From Lachnospiraceae bacterium (GTDB lineage Bacteria > Bacillota > Clostridia > Lachnospirales > Lachnospiraceae): a stretch of 64,000 bases of DNA. Under the pieces are notes generated by a model. The model saw only the letters and a list, made by a program, of their open reading frames with translations. It ran no database searches and had not been told where the DNA came from. Location of the stretch: positions 1-64,000 of the forward strand of contig JAJQBQ010000021.1 of the NCBI GenBank assembly GCA_021203205.1, read 5' to 3'. This document shows positions 43,408-52,456 of this stretch, piece by piece. Within the stretch, counting starts at the first letter, position 1. Every line of letters begins with the position of its first letter. The translations under genes and the position numbers were made by a program.

Positions 43408-44594
43408 GAAAGTGTCTGGATTCCCTGCTGAATCAGGAGTGGCAGAATCGGGAGATCCTGCTGATTGACGACGGCTCGACGGACGGCTCGCCCGCCATCT
43501 GCGATGAGTACGCGGAAAATTACGGCGAGATCCGGGTGATTCATAAAGAAAACGAGGGAGTCAGCACCGCCAGAAATATCGGAATACGTGAATCCACAGG
43601 GAAATATATCCATCTGTGCGACGCGGACGACTGGCTCGAGCCGCAGACCTACAGCGAACTGCTTCCGAAAATGGAGAAGGCGCAGGCGGACACGGCGTTT
43701 TTCGGCTGGGCCGTGGATATGGACGTAAACGGGAATCTCCAGAGCGTCAGCCAGGCGGACGACGCGAAAGGCGGCGTGGGGGATCAGTATGATATTTTTT
43801 ATTCTTTCCTGATCATGAGCGGCGCGTACGGCGGCAAGATGGGGTACGGAAATTATGTATGGAACAAGATCTTTCGGAAATCAACAATATTTGAGGAATC
43901 CGCAGAGAGAAAAGAATCAGAAGATTCTACAGGATTAGAAAAAAATCGGAAATCTGAACCATCCGCGGAACCGGAGAAATCTGTTAAATCAGTGAAACAT
44001 ACAGAATTAGCAGGAGCCGAAAAATCCGGGAAAACCGCGGAAAGAACGGAGTCCGGAGACTCTGAAAAATCCGGGAAACCGGCGGAAAACGCGAAGCAGA
44101 TCCTCTTCGACCCGGCGGTGAAGATCGCCGAGGACGGCATCTGGCTGGTACAGGCCGCGCAACGCTGGAAAATCGGTGTGTTCGACCCCAGGCCCTACTA
44201 TCACTATCTGCGCAACCCGGACAGTGTTATGAATACCTTTAAGAATTACAGCGAGACCCGGCTGGCTTCGCAGGAAAGCCATATGAAAATGCTGCAGATT
44301 CTGCGCGACTTTAACGAGGAATTTTTTGTCATTCACCGGGATGCATGCACGGACTATTTCTGGTATATGGCGAAGACAAATCCCTGGTCCAGGGAGACAT
44401 ATTTTGTCGGCAAAACCATTGAAAATATTTTAAAAATAAATGACGGCCGCTGCCCGCAGGCGCTGGCAAAGGAGATCCTGGGACTGCTGCGGATCTGCGA
44501 GAAAAACAGGAAGCTTTTAAACCGGAGAACAGTGAAAACGGCGGTCGGGATTGCAAACGGGCTGTCGGGTATAAAGAAGAAAATACAGGGCTGA
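43344..44594 (+). CDS. GT2-family glycosyltransferase with a low-complexity insert
   Basis: The 416-residue enzyme has a standard GT2 domain: ISTIVPVYNAEKHLRKCLDSL, ILLIDDGSTDGS, GVSTARNIGI and HLCDADDWLE. The conserved step from WNKIFRKS to FDPAVKIAEDGIWLVQA is interrupted at about residues 183-250 by a Lys/Glu/Ser-rich stretch with repeated (E)KSGK and AER(T/K)ES units. It would sit in a surface loop before the acceptor-site Asp/Glu. It is in frame, and the flanking enzyme parts are intact. AAAGGAAG precedes the start inside the previous gene. Confidence 0.88.
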   Translation: MEYSDAKISTIVPVYNAEKHLRKCLDSLLNQEWQNREILLIDDGSTDGSPAICDEYAENYGEIRVIHKENEGVSTARNIGIRESTGKYIHLCDADDWLEPQTYSELLPKMEKAQADTAFFGWAVDMDVNGNLQSVSQADDAKGGVGDQYDIFYSFLIMSGAYGGKMGYGNYVWNKIFRKSTIFEESAERKESEDSTGLEKNRKSEPSAEPEKSVKSVKHTELAGAEKSGKTAERTESGDSEKSGKPAENAKQILFDPAVKIAEDGIWLVQAAQRWKIGVFDPRPYYHYLRNPDSVMNTFKNYSETRLASQESHMKMLQILRDFNEEFFVIHRDACTDYFWYMAKTNPWSRETYFVGKTIENILKINDGRCPQALAKEILGLLRICEKNRKLLNRRTVKTAVGIANGLSGIKKKIQG

Positions 44595-44642
44595 GGCATC
44601 GTCGGGAAAGTATTTTTGGCTCCGGCAGGACTGTGGGAGCAG

Positions 44643-44661
44643 GAGTAAACGCTTCGTGTTG
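44643..44661. repeat. Short dispersed repeat (GAGTAAACGCTTCGTGTTG)
   Basis: It is related to GTGAACGCTTCACGTTGAC at 47951, GTGAACGTTTCGCGTTGAC at 48090 and GTAAACGTTTTACGTTGA at 52459. The 228-nt gap around it shows no other feature. Confidence 0.55.
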
Positions 44662-44822
44662 CCCCCTGTGCGCAGAACAATCTGTGAACCACTTTTAACA
44701 CTTGAGTTATTCTTCCGAAAAGGGAGATGTGTTTTTGATGAAAGAAGCCATGAAGTCGGGAAAGAATCCCATGGATCGCACGTTGTTTTAATGACGTGCA
44801 GACAGAGAGAATCATAAATTTG

Positions 44823-46046
44823 ATGAAAAAAATCGGAATATTAACCTATCACCGCGCGATCAACTACGGAGCACTGCTGCAGGGCTGGGCACTGCGGGAG
44901 AAATTAAAGCAGCTCGGCGCGGATGTATATATGATCGACTACCGCTGCCCGTTTATCGAGCGGGCGTACCGCCTGACGCGGGGGATGGAGAAGCAGGACT
45001 TTCGCAGCCGGCTGACCGTGCTCCGCGGAATCCCCGAGGTGAGGAGAAAGACGAAGCGCTTCCGCCGGTTTGCGCACAGGTATCTGGGGCTTACGGAAAA
45101 ATGTGAGCGGGAAACGGCGAAAAAAGTATGTTCCGGGTTTGACGCGGTGATCACCGGGAGCGATCAGGTGTGGAACATGAAGCTTTGCGGCGAAGACCGC
45201 ACGTATCTGCTGGATTTTTTTGGAGAGCATAAAGCGGATGAAAAGCAGAAGCAGGTGGCATGCCAAAAATATTCTTACGCGGTGAGCCTGGGTGATTACA
45301 CCCTTACGCCGGAAGAGGCCGGATTGCTTGCCGACTTCCGGGAACTTTCGCTGCGCGAAAAACGAACGGCAGAGTATGTGGCCCGCGAAACCGGACGGAA
45401 AACGAGGGTGGATATCGACCCGACGCTGCTGCTCTCAAGAGAGCAGTGGGAAAAGCTGGTGCCGGGAGCGTCAGGAGAAGCGTTCCGGACGGAATTTGAC
45501 CGGGAGGCAGAACCGGCGAATATGAAATCACATGCAGACGGAGGTGCGGGCGGCAGGACAGCCGGTGGAAGGCCGTATATTTTTATTTACTCCGTCCACC
45601 CGCAGAACCGTATGGTGGCATATGCGAAAAAGCTGGCGAAGGAGAAGAATTACGACATCATACACCTGCATAATCGCGTGAAAAAGGATATGCGGGAAGA
45701 CGGCGTGCGCCTGATTTTTGACAGCTCGCCGGAGGAGTTCCTCTCGCTGATTTACCATGCGGCCTGCGTGGTCACCAATTCTTTCCACGGAACGGTTTTT
45801 TCCATTCTTTTTCAAAGACCTTTTTTGTCGGAACTGGAGACAAAAGCCGGATTTAACAACCGCGTATGGGAACTGCTTCAGACGCTGGGCATTCCGCGCC
45901 GCATTTTGGACCAGGTGCCGGGGATCAACGATGGGGTCATCATGGACGAGCCGATCGACTGGGAACTGACAGAGCGGAAAAGGCGGGAGCAGGCGGGAGA
46001 ATCGGTAAAATATCTGGCTTCTATTATCGATAATTTGCAAAATTGA
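44823..46046 (+). CDS. Polysaccharide pyruvyl transferase family protein
   Basis: The start at 44823 gives MKKIGILTYHRAINYGALLQGWAL, the typical N-terminus of the family; no strong ribosome binding site precedes it. Conserved blocks are VITGSDQVWN near residue 110, PTLLLSREQWEKL, and the C-terminal VVTNSFHGTVFSILFQRPF. Members add pyruvyl ketals from phosphoenolpyruvate to sugars, or act as related transferases. Residues about 212-250 (GEAFRTEFDREAE...GGAGGRTAGG) form a hydrophilic insert before the IFIYSVHP strand. It belongs to the polysaccharide unit with the two GT2 genes. Confidence 0.88.
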   Translation: MKKIGILTYHRAINYGALLQGWALREKLKQLGADVYMIDYRCPFIERAYRLTRGMEKQDFRSRLTVLRGIPEVRRKTKRFRRFAHRYLGLTEKCERETAKKVCSGFDAVITGSDQVWNMKLCGEDRTYLLDFFGEHKADEKQKQVACQKYSYAVSLGDYTLTPEEAGLLADFRELSLREKRTAEYVARETGRKTRVDIDPTLLLSREQWEKLVPGASGEAFRTEFDREAEPANMKSHADGGAGGRTAGGRPYIFIYSVHPQNRMVAYAKKLAKEKNYDIIHLHNRVKKDMREDGVRLIFDSSPEEFLSLIYHAACVVTNSFHGTVFSILFQRPFLSELETKAGFNNRVWELLQTLGIPRRILDQVPGINDGVIMDEPIDWELTERKRREQAGESVKYLASIIDNLQN

Positions 46047-46237
46047 AACGAGAACGAAAATATGTCGAAGATAGAACTATTTTAAGTGAATGTACTTCGT
46101 CAATACGTATCAGCGCGGATCCGGAATAAATTCGGTTATTTGTCCGAAACATGGAAAATGAGAAGCGACATTTTTGGATTGGCGCCATATAGAATCAGAA
46201 ATCAGGGCGGGCTTATGCTCCCCGGAAAGAGCAGAAT

Positions 46238-47917
46238 ATGTATTCGAAAATAAAAAGTGTTCAGTATCTGGTCGCGCTGATGAAAGCGCACAACGTCCGC
46301 CATGTGGTGCTGTCCCCCGGCGGGAGGAATATTCCTATCAATCACAGCCTGGAGCAGGACGATTTTTTCACCTGCTATTCGGTGGTGGATGAGCGCAGCG
46401 CGGCGTATTTCGCGATCGGCCTGTCGCAGCAGCTTGGAAACGAAATCGTGGGCATCTGCTGCACCTCCTCCGTGGCCGCGAGCAACTACACGCCTGGCAT
46501 CACGGAGGCATTTTATCTGGGAATACCGCTTTTGGTGATCACGGCGGACCGCAACCCGCACCTGCTCGGTCAGCTGGAAGATCAGATGATTAACCAGGCA
46601 GACATGTTCCGAAACTTTTGCAAAAAATGCGTGAACCTGCCGATGGTGCAGACGCCGGAGGACGGCTGGGCCTGCCAGCGAATGATCAACGAAGCGCTGC
46701 TGGAGGTGAAACACCACGGCTGCGGCCCGGTGCAGATCAATATCCCGATCGCCGGGGATATCGGCATGTTTACGGAGCCGAAGCTGCCCTGGGTGAAGGT
46801 GATCCGCAGGCTCGACTATATGCGGGATATGGAACAGTGGCAGGAGATGGCAAAGAAGCTCTCAAAGGCGCAGCGCATCCTCGTGGTCTGCGGGCAGCAG
46901 ATCCCGCCGTCTGCCGAGGAACTTAAGGCAATTACGAAATTTGCATCAAAATATAACTGCGTGATCGCGACCGAGCATGTGTCAAATGTGGAGTGCGAGG
47001 GCTCGCTGGATCTCTTCGGCGCGGCTCAGGTGATGCCGAACGATGTCTTTACGGATTATCTGCCGGATATCGTGATTTCTTTTGGCAGCAATTTTGTCTC
47101 AAAGTTGAAGCTTCTGCTTCGCGCAAAACAGGGAAAATGCGAGCACTGGCTCATCGATGAAGCGGGCAGAGTCACGGATGTGTTTAAAAACCTCCGGGTT
47201 ATCTATGAGTGCAAACCGTACGATTTCTTTTCCTGGTTCGCGGATGCGGCGCCGGCCGGGGCGGCGAATAATAAAAAATATTATCGCCTCTGGAAAGAAT
47301 ACCGCGATCGCACGGCTTACCCGGATTTTCCGTTCAGTAATTCATACGCCATTAAGGCGCTCTCAAAGAAGATCCCTTCCGGCGCGCTGATGCATCTGGG
47401 TATTTTAAATGCGACGCGCATCATGCAGCACTGTGAGGTGGCGCAGGGCGTGACCGCCTATAGCAATATCGGCGCGTTCGGGATCGACGGTTCCATGTCG
47501 ACTTTCATCGGGCAAGCCTGCGCTTCGCCGGACAGACTGTGTTTTCTGGTCATCGGGGATTTGAGTTTCTTCTATGATATGAACGCTCTGCAGAACCGCC
47601 ACGTGGGCAAAAACGCGCGCATTCTCCTGATCAATAACAGCGGTGCCGCAGAGTTCCACTTCTTTGTCGGCGAGAAAGTGATCCCCACCATCAACAAACA
47701 TATCGCGGCGGAACATTCCACCAGCGCGAAGGGATGGGTGGAGAGCCGGAACTTGCGCTACTACAGCGCACGGACGGCAGAGGAATTCGATGCGGTGATC
47801 GATGAATTCATAGATCCTGCGGCGGACCGCTCCGCAGTCCTTGAGGTGTTTACGGACAAAAAGGCGGATGCGGAGATTTTAAAAGCGTATTACGAGTCGT
47901 TTAAGCGAGAGGAGTAG
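46238..47917 (+). CDS. MenD-like thiamine-diphosphate-dependent enzyme
   Basis: The 559-residue protein has the three-domain ThDP fold. The N-terminal block SPGGRNIPI and VVDERSAAYFAIGL (catalytic Glu52) match MenD (SPGSR..., DERSA). The ThDP site is GDLSFFYDMNAL. In MenD the segment NRGASGIDG follows; here it is SNIGAFGIDG, replacing the Arg that helps bind the substrate. No other menaquinone gene is in the window. Genes around it build surface polysaccharide, so it more likely makes an unusual sugar or acyl intermediate from a 2-oxoacid. GGAAAGAG lies upstream of the start. Confidence 0.82.
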   Translation: MYSKIKSVQYLVALMKAHNVRHVVLSPGGRNIPINHSLEQDDFFTCYSVVDERSAAYFAIGLSQQLGNEIVGICCTSSVAASNYTPGITEAFYLGIPLLVITADRNPHLLGQLEDQMINQADMFRNFCKKCVNLPMVQTPEDGWACQRMINEALLEVKHHGCGPVQINIPIAGDIGMFTEPKLPWVKVIRRLDYMRDMEQWQEMAKKLSKAQRILVVCGQQIPPSAEELKAITKFASKYNCVIATEHVSNVECEGSLDLFGAAQVMPNDVFTDYLPDIVISFGSNFVSKLKLLLRAKQGKCEHWLIDEAGRVTDVFKNLRVIYECKPYDFFSWFADAAPAGAANNKKYYRLWKEYRDRTAYPDFPFSNSYAIKALSKKIPSGALMHLGILNATRIMQHCEVAQGVTAYSNIGAFGIDGSMSTFIGQACASPDRLCFLVIGDLSFFYDMNALQNRHVGKNARILLINNSGAAEFHFFVGEKVIPTINKHIAAEHSTSAKGWVESRNLRYYSARTAEEFDAVIDEFIDPAADRSAVLEVFTDKKADAEILKAYYESFKREE

Positions 47918-47943
47918 AATCTTATGACGAAAGGGACAAAAAA

Positions 47944-48114
47944 GTCTGAAGTGAACGCTTCACGTTGACTTCTGAATCGAATGTTTACATTCGAATTCGT
48001 GACCTTGGGGGCTGCAAAACATGAGGATGCAGCCATTTTCGAAGAAAAATGAGCGGAATCCGAATGTTTTTAGGGTTTTGAGAGCTGGAGTGAACGTTTC
48101 GCGTTGACTTCGGA
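47944..48114. repeat. Dispersed repeat cluster before the aldo/keto reductase gene
   Basis: Two direct copies of GTGAACG(C/T)TTC(A/G)CGTTGACTTC (from 47951 and 48090) flank a central block. The first copy continues into TGAATCGAATGTTTACATT, as at 22012-22030. The block at about 48016-48070 is similar to that at 49159-49220 (GAGGAT..., then TTTTCGAA and a G(A/G)ATTCC-like end). Confidence 0.7.
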
Positions 48115-48157
48115 GAAACCCGTGTGTCACGCTCGACTCATCTTATGGTAAAGAATT

Positions 48158-49138
48158 ATGGATCATATCACTTTAAATAACGGCAACCGTATCCCCCGCA
48201 TGATGTTCGGATCCTTTCAGATGAAGAAACAGGAGGATATGGATGAGGTCGTTCGCGCCGCGGCCGGGCGGGGCGTGTTCGGTTTCGACACATCGCCAAG
48301 CTATCAGACAGAAAAAATGCTGGCTGCGTCGGTAAACAGTCTGATAAAATCCTGCGCCGGCCGACCGGAGTCGGGATCTGACTCCGAACTGTTAAAACCG
48401 GATGCCTGTCTGCCGGAACCAGGCTCCGGCCGGAAAAAAGACAACGCAGGCGGATCATATCCTGCTGCGGACGGCTTAAATTCTGCCGCTGTCCTGCGCA
48501 GAGAAGATTTTTTTCTGGACACGAAAATTGATTCCTGGCAGATGATCGCGAAAAAAGGTCAGATCCGGCCCTATGTGGAGGCTTCCTTAAAACAGTGCGG
48601 CATGGACTACTGGGATTTGCTGCTGATCCACTGGCCCCAGCCGGAATTCTTTACGAAAACCTGGCTGGCCATGGAGAAACTGTACGAGGAAGGCATCGTT
48701 AAGAACATTGGCGTGTGTAATTTTTCAGTGCGCCATTTTAAGGCGATCGCCCGGGCGGGGGCACACTATGTTCCGATGGTTGCGCAGAATGAGATCCATC
48801 CGCTGAACACGGAGGAGGAACTAACGGAATATTGCCGAAAAAACAACATTGCCCTGCAGGCGTACAGCCCGCTGTGCCGAATGCTGCCTCAGATCAGATA
48901 CAACGCGCTGCTCAATATCCTGGCGGAAAAATATGAGGTTTCGGTGGCGCAGATCGTCCTGCGCTGGCATATCGAGCGGGGAAATATTCCGGTGGTAAAG
49001 ACCGGCAGCGCAAAGCGCGTACAGGAAAATACAGATATATTTTCCTTCGCCCTTTCTGAGGAAGATCACGCTGCGATCTCGAAGCTGGATCAGCATTTTA
49101 AAGTATTTCTGGAATCCAGGTGTTGCCCGGGGTATTGA
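48158..49138 (+). CDS. Aldo/keto reductase with an internal insert
   Basis: This 326-residue NADPH-dependent reductase has the catalytic tetrad Asp-Tyr-Lys-His in GFDTSPSYQTE, FFLDTKI and LLLIHWPQP. The cofactor motif is IPVVKTGSAKRVQENTDIFS near the C-terminus. Residues about 64-110 are an extra Ser/Gly/Pro/Asp-rich segment between the early helix and the strand bearing the catalytic Lys. It probably reduces a carbonyl in the sugar or polyol pathway of this cluster; substrate is unknown. Its TGA stop is the first base triplet of the repeat element at 49136. Confidence 0.87.
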   Translation: MDHITLNNGNRIPRMMFGSFQMKKQEDMDEVVRAAAGRGVFGFDTSPSYQTEKMLAASVNSLIKSCAGRPESGSDSELLKPDACLPEPGSGRKKDNAGGSYPAADGLNSAAVLRREDFFLDTKIDSWQMIAKKGQIRPYVEASLKQCGMDYWDLLLIHWPQPEFFTKTWLAMEKLYEEGIVKNIGVCNFSVRHFKAIARAGAHYVPMVAQNEIHPLNTEEELTEYCRKNNIALQAYSPLCRMLPQIRYNALLNILAEKYEVSVAQIVLRWHIERGNIPVVKTGSAKRVQENTDIFSFALSEEDHAAISKLDQHFKVFLESRCCPGY

Positions 49139-49268
49139 TAACATCAGGGTCAAAAAGTACGAGGATATGGCTGTTTTTCGAAAAAGTTGAGTAAAATTCG
49201 GGTATTTTTGGGATTCCGGGAATGCGTGAAGGGAGCAGTGGTGTCCTGACTTTTGATTCAGGCATCAC
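49136..49268. repeat. Dispersed palindromic element, copy 2
   Basis: The ends TGATAACATCAGGGTCAAAA and CTTTTGATTCAGGCATCA... are imperfect inverted repeats. GGTGTCCTGACTTTTGATTC matches GGTGTCATGACTTTTGACTC at 60638-60657. The middle resembles 48016-48070. The left end supplies the stop codon of the aldo/keto reductase. Confidence 0.75.
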
Positions 49269-49293
49269 ATGACTGAAAACAGGCGGTATAAAT

Positions 49294-50259
49294 ATGCGGG
49301 AAAAAATAAAAAATAAGGCAAGAGCGCTGCAAAGGCGTTCGCCACTGATAAAACAGGCGTTTGCTTTTATCCGAAAGCGAAAGAAAATGTTTCTCTGCGC
49401 GGCAGCGGCTGCTGCCCTGGTACTGTTCGCCCTGGTGCTCCTTCTTCTGACCTTTTTGGGAGCTGCCTGGGTTGCGCTGCTGATCGTGGTGACCGGCATC
49501 GTGCTTGCCGTGACGGCCTTCGCGGTCAATTCGTTATATAAACACTGGATCAGCTGGGAAAAGCCCACGAGCTATTTTTCGGATTTGAAGCACCGAAACA
49601 CGGCAGGGCTGGTACTGGGCTCCGCAAAAGCGTGGAAATATGTGCGTTCGGATCTGTTTTACGATCCGGAAAAGGAGTTATATAACTGTACCGTATATCG
49701 GCGTTCTCTGAGGATGGATTTCGCCACTTTAAAGACGTATCACAGTCATGTGAAAAAGGGCGGAAAGGTGTTTATCCTTGTCGATTACACGGATGCCGGG
49801 AAGATGGGAGACCGTGTCCTTCCGAGGGATTTTAAATATGTACATCCGCATTACTTCCTGTATACGGGCGAGAAGGAAAATAAGAAGAAAAGCTCCTGGC
49901 CGATCCTCTTTTACCCCGGCATAACCATCGGTTTTGTCTGGTGCAAGCTGTTAAAATACAGCGGCTTTTATCGGAATGCCACATGGAAGGTAACTGCGGA
50001 CAAAAACATGGACATTGATACCGGAAAAGTATATCGCATCGCGGGTATTCTGGATCAGATGCTGATTTTTTGCTGTGAGCGGGGGCTGCAGCCGGTGCTG
50101 CTTTTGCTAAACGGAAACCGGGATGATAATATCGCGAATGAAATCCTGAAAGCATATTTTACGCCGAAATACTATTTTATGGATATAAGGATCATAAACA
50201 GCGCGGACGAACTGAATCGGGTGATACGGGAGACAATTGCAGAGAAAGCGGCAAAATAG
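49294..50259 (+). CDS. Unrecognised membrane protein of the polysaccharide cluster
   Basis: The 321-residue protein has a basic N-terminus (about 30 residues), two membrane helices (about 32-58 and 62-84), and a soluble domain of about 230 residues. The domain starts GLVLGSAKAWKYV and holds KVFILVDYTDAGK and LQPVLLLLNGNRDD, a layout that vaguely recalls SGNH-type esterase folds, but no clear GDSL or catalytic triad is seen. A fragment of a paralogue lies at 35895-36134. It is flanked by a reductase and an epimerase, so a role in modifying or exporting the polymer is plausible. I cannot name its function. Confidence 0.7.
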   Translation: MREKIKNKARALQRRSPLIKQAFAFIRKRKKMFLCAAAAAALVLFALVLLLLTFLGAAWVALLIVVTGIVLAVTAFAVNSLYKHWISWEKPTSYFSDLKHRNTAGLVLGSAKAWKYVRSDLFYDPEKELYNCTVYRRSLRMDFATLKTYHSHVKKGGKVFILVDYTDAGKMGDRVLPRDFKYVHPHYFLYTGEKENKKKSSWPILFYPGITIGFVWCKLLKYSGFYRNATWKVTADKNMDIDTGKVYRIAGILDQMLIFCCERGLQPVLLLLNGNRDDNIANEILKAYFTPKYYFMDIRIINSADELNRVIRETIAEKAAK

Positions 50260-50266
50260 AAAAGGG

Positions 50267-50295
50267 TTGACAGAAAAAGTCATTGGGTTTAGAAT
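50267..50295 (+). promoter_or_regulatory. Promoter before the epimerase-ABC exporter genes
   Basis: TTGACA (50267-50272) and TAGAAT (50290-50295) are 17 bp apart, giving a leader of about 160 nt before the epimerase gene. It is an internal promoter of the cluster. Confidence 0.7.
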
Positions 50296-50461
50296 GCGGG
50301 GCATAAAAACAGGAGGAAGCCGCCGCATTCATAGCTTATATCCACGGTTTTGCCTCGAAGCGGGCATGGGATTTCACAAAATTCGAAAAACAGACAGCGT
50401 TTTTGGCAGGATATATGTCTGAACGGGATTTGAATGCGGATTTGCAGGCGCAGCTATAAAC

Positions 50462-51514
50462 ATGTATTTTCAGAATGAACTTTATGTAAATGACATTCAA
50501 AATATTTCAAAGCTTTCCCTCCCATGGGAGAAGCTTCATAACACATCTGTGCTGATCACCGGGGCAACCGGCATGATTGGCACTTTTCTCGTTGACGTCC
50601 TTATGGAAAGAAACTTAAAAAACGGTGACGGGATCCGGATTTACGCACTCGGGCGCTCCGAAGAGCGGGCAAAGCAGCGCTTTGGGGAGTACTTTGACCG
50701 GGACAACTTCCATTTTATTTCCTGTGATATAAATAAGGGATATCCCACGGGGATACACTTTGACTATCTCTTCCACTGTGCCAGCAACACGCACCCGAAC
50801 GCCTACGTGACAGATCCGGTCGGGACGATCCTGACGAACGTCATCGGTACGAAAAATGTTCTGGATCTTGCGGTGGAGAGCCATGCCAGACGCGTGATGT
50901 TCCTGTCCACGGTGGAAGTGTACGGGGAAAATAAGGGAACCGTGGAGCGCTTCCGGGAAAGCGATTTTGGCTATATCGACTGCAACACATTGCGGGCGGG
51001 TTACTCAGAGGGAAAGCGCACCGGCGAAGCCCTCTGTCAGGCATATCGGAAGCAGTACGGCCTGGACGTGGTGATCCCGCGCATCTGCCGCGTTTACGGC
51101 CCGACGATGCTTGCGTCCGATTCCAAAGCGCTTGCGCAGTTTATCAAAAAAGCAGTGGCGGGGGAAGATATCGTCTTAAAGAGCCAGGGCACACAGTATT
51201 TTTCCTACTGCTATGTGGGGGATGTTGTGTCCGGCCTGCTTTATATCCTGTTTTACGGACAGGACGGCGAAGCCTACAATATTGCCGATGAAAAGTCGGA
51301 TATTCACCTGAGAGACCTGGCGGGGCTTCTGGCGGAATGCGCCGGGAAAAAGGTGGTCTTCGATCTGCCGGATGCGGTGGAAGCGCAGGGCTTTTCGAAA
51401 GCGACACTGGCGCTTCTGGATTCTTCGAAGCTGAAAAGCCTTGGCTGGACGGCGGAGGCCGGGATACGGGAGCAGGCAGAAAAGACGGTGAAGATCCTCA
51501 AAGAAGGCCGATAA
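50462..51514 (+). CDS. NAD-dependent nucleotide-sugar epimerase/dehydratase
   Basis: The 350-residue extended SDR enzyme has the Rossmann motif ITGATGMIG near residues 32-40, STVEVYG with the catalytic Ser/Thr, and YSEGKRTGE with the Tyr/Lys pair. RICRVYGPTM and FSYCYVGDVVSGLL are typical of UDP-sugar epimerases and UDP-glucuronate decarboxylases. The substrate is probably a nucleotide sugar for the surface polymer. Its C-terminal part is the best match in this window for the degenerate domain fused to LicD at 29810. It has no strong ribosome binding site. Confidence 0.9.
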   Translation: MYFQNELYVNDIQNISKLSLPWEKLHNTSVLITGATGMIGTFLVDVLMERNLKNGDGIRIYALGRSEERAKQRFGEYFDRDNFHFISCDINKGYPTGIHFDYLFHCASNTHPNAYVTDPVGTILTNVIGTKNVLDLAVESHARRVMFLSTVEVYGENKGTVERFRESDFGYIDCNTLRAGYSEGKRTGEALCQAYRKQYGLDVVIPRICRVYGPTMLASDSKALAQFIKKAVAGEDIVLKSQGTQYFSYCYVGDVVSGLLYILFYGQDGEAYNIADEKSDIHLRDLAGLLAECAGKKVVFDLPDAVEAQGFSKATLALLDSSKLKSLGWTAEAGIREQAEKTVKILKEGR

Positions 51515-51669
51515 TTTTTGCGTGATTTTAAGAACACATTTTATCATCGGGTAAAGGATTTCATAAGGTCGATTTTGTTTCGGAAGGATTACAGGAAAAT
51601 CACATCAGGGAGCAAACTTCTGATTTATGAGATTTGCCCCGGGTGTCGTTATGATATGAGGAATAGAAA

Positions 51670-52440
51670 ATGAATGGCAAGAAAAAGCAAAGCTACCGCT
51701 TCCTGCTCTGGGAGCTGGTAAAAAAAGGAATCAAACTGAAGTACCGCAGATCCTATCTGGGCATTATCTGGACGCTGATCGAGCCGATTTTGACGACCAT
51801 CGTCCTGACCATCGTATTCGGAACGATTTTCCATAAGTCGGATAAATCCTTTGCGGTTTACATTCTGACCGGCCGTATGCTGTACAGTTATTTTTCGACA
51901 TCGACAAATGCTGCCATGAAATCCATTCGGGCGAATGCATCCATGATAAAAAAAGTTTATGTGCCCAAAATACTGTATCCGCTGGCAAACTCTCTTTATA
52001 CCTATATTATATTTTTAATCTCTCTGATCGTGCTGGTCGGCGCCATGATCGTGAGGGATGTGCATCCGACGCTGAATCTGCTATGGGTCTGGATACCGCT
52101 GCTGCAGCTTTTTTTGCTGTCGTTCGGTGTGGGCCTGATTCTTGTCACCATTGAAGTACCGTTTCGCGATATGGAATATATGTGGAACGTTTGTCTGCTG
52201 ATCATTATGTATGCATCCGCTATTTTCTATGATGCGGAAACCATTTTGGAATCGAAATATGCGCTGCTTATGAAGTGCAACCCGCTTTATATGGTTATTC
52301 GGACCTTCCGACACTGTATCCTGGGGACTGCGATGGAATGGAACTGGGTTATTTACGGAACGATCTGCTCGGTCGGCTCGGTGCTGGTGGGGTATGTTCT
52401 GTTTAAGATGAACGAGGACAAGTTTATCCTGCATATTTAG
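51670..52440 (+). CDS. ABC-2-type polysaccharide/teichoic acid export permease
   Basis: The 256-residue membrane protein has about six helices. It matches the TagG/Wzm group, with KLKYRRSYLGIIWTLIEPIL at the N-terminus (the usual LxxRYKxSxLGxxWxxLxP pattern) and SPIFYDAE-like ASAIFYDAETI before the last helices. With the ATPase encoded next it exports the lipid-linked polymer across the membrane. AGGAATAG precedes the start. The 155-nt gap upstream holds nothing recognisable. Confidence 0.93.
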   Translation: MNGKKKQSYRFLLWELVKKGIKLKYRRSYLGIIWTLIEPILTTIVLTIVFGTIFHKSDKSFAVYILTGRMLYSYFSTSTNAAMKSIRANASMIKKVYVPKILYPLANSLYTYIIFLISLIVLVGAMIVRDVHPTLNLLWVWIPLLQLFLLSFGVGLILVTIEVPFRDMEYMWNVCLLIIMYASAIFYDAETILESKYALLMKCNPLYMVIRTFRHCILGTAMEWNWVIYGTICSVGSVLVGYVLFKMNEDKFILHI

Positions 52441-52456
52441 GATTTCGGGAGCGCAT

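Noticed and set aside
46238-47917. Genuine menaquinone-pathway MenD
   Set aside because: The substrate-binding Arg of the NRG motif is replaced and the neighbours are polysaccharide genes; called MenD-like instead.
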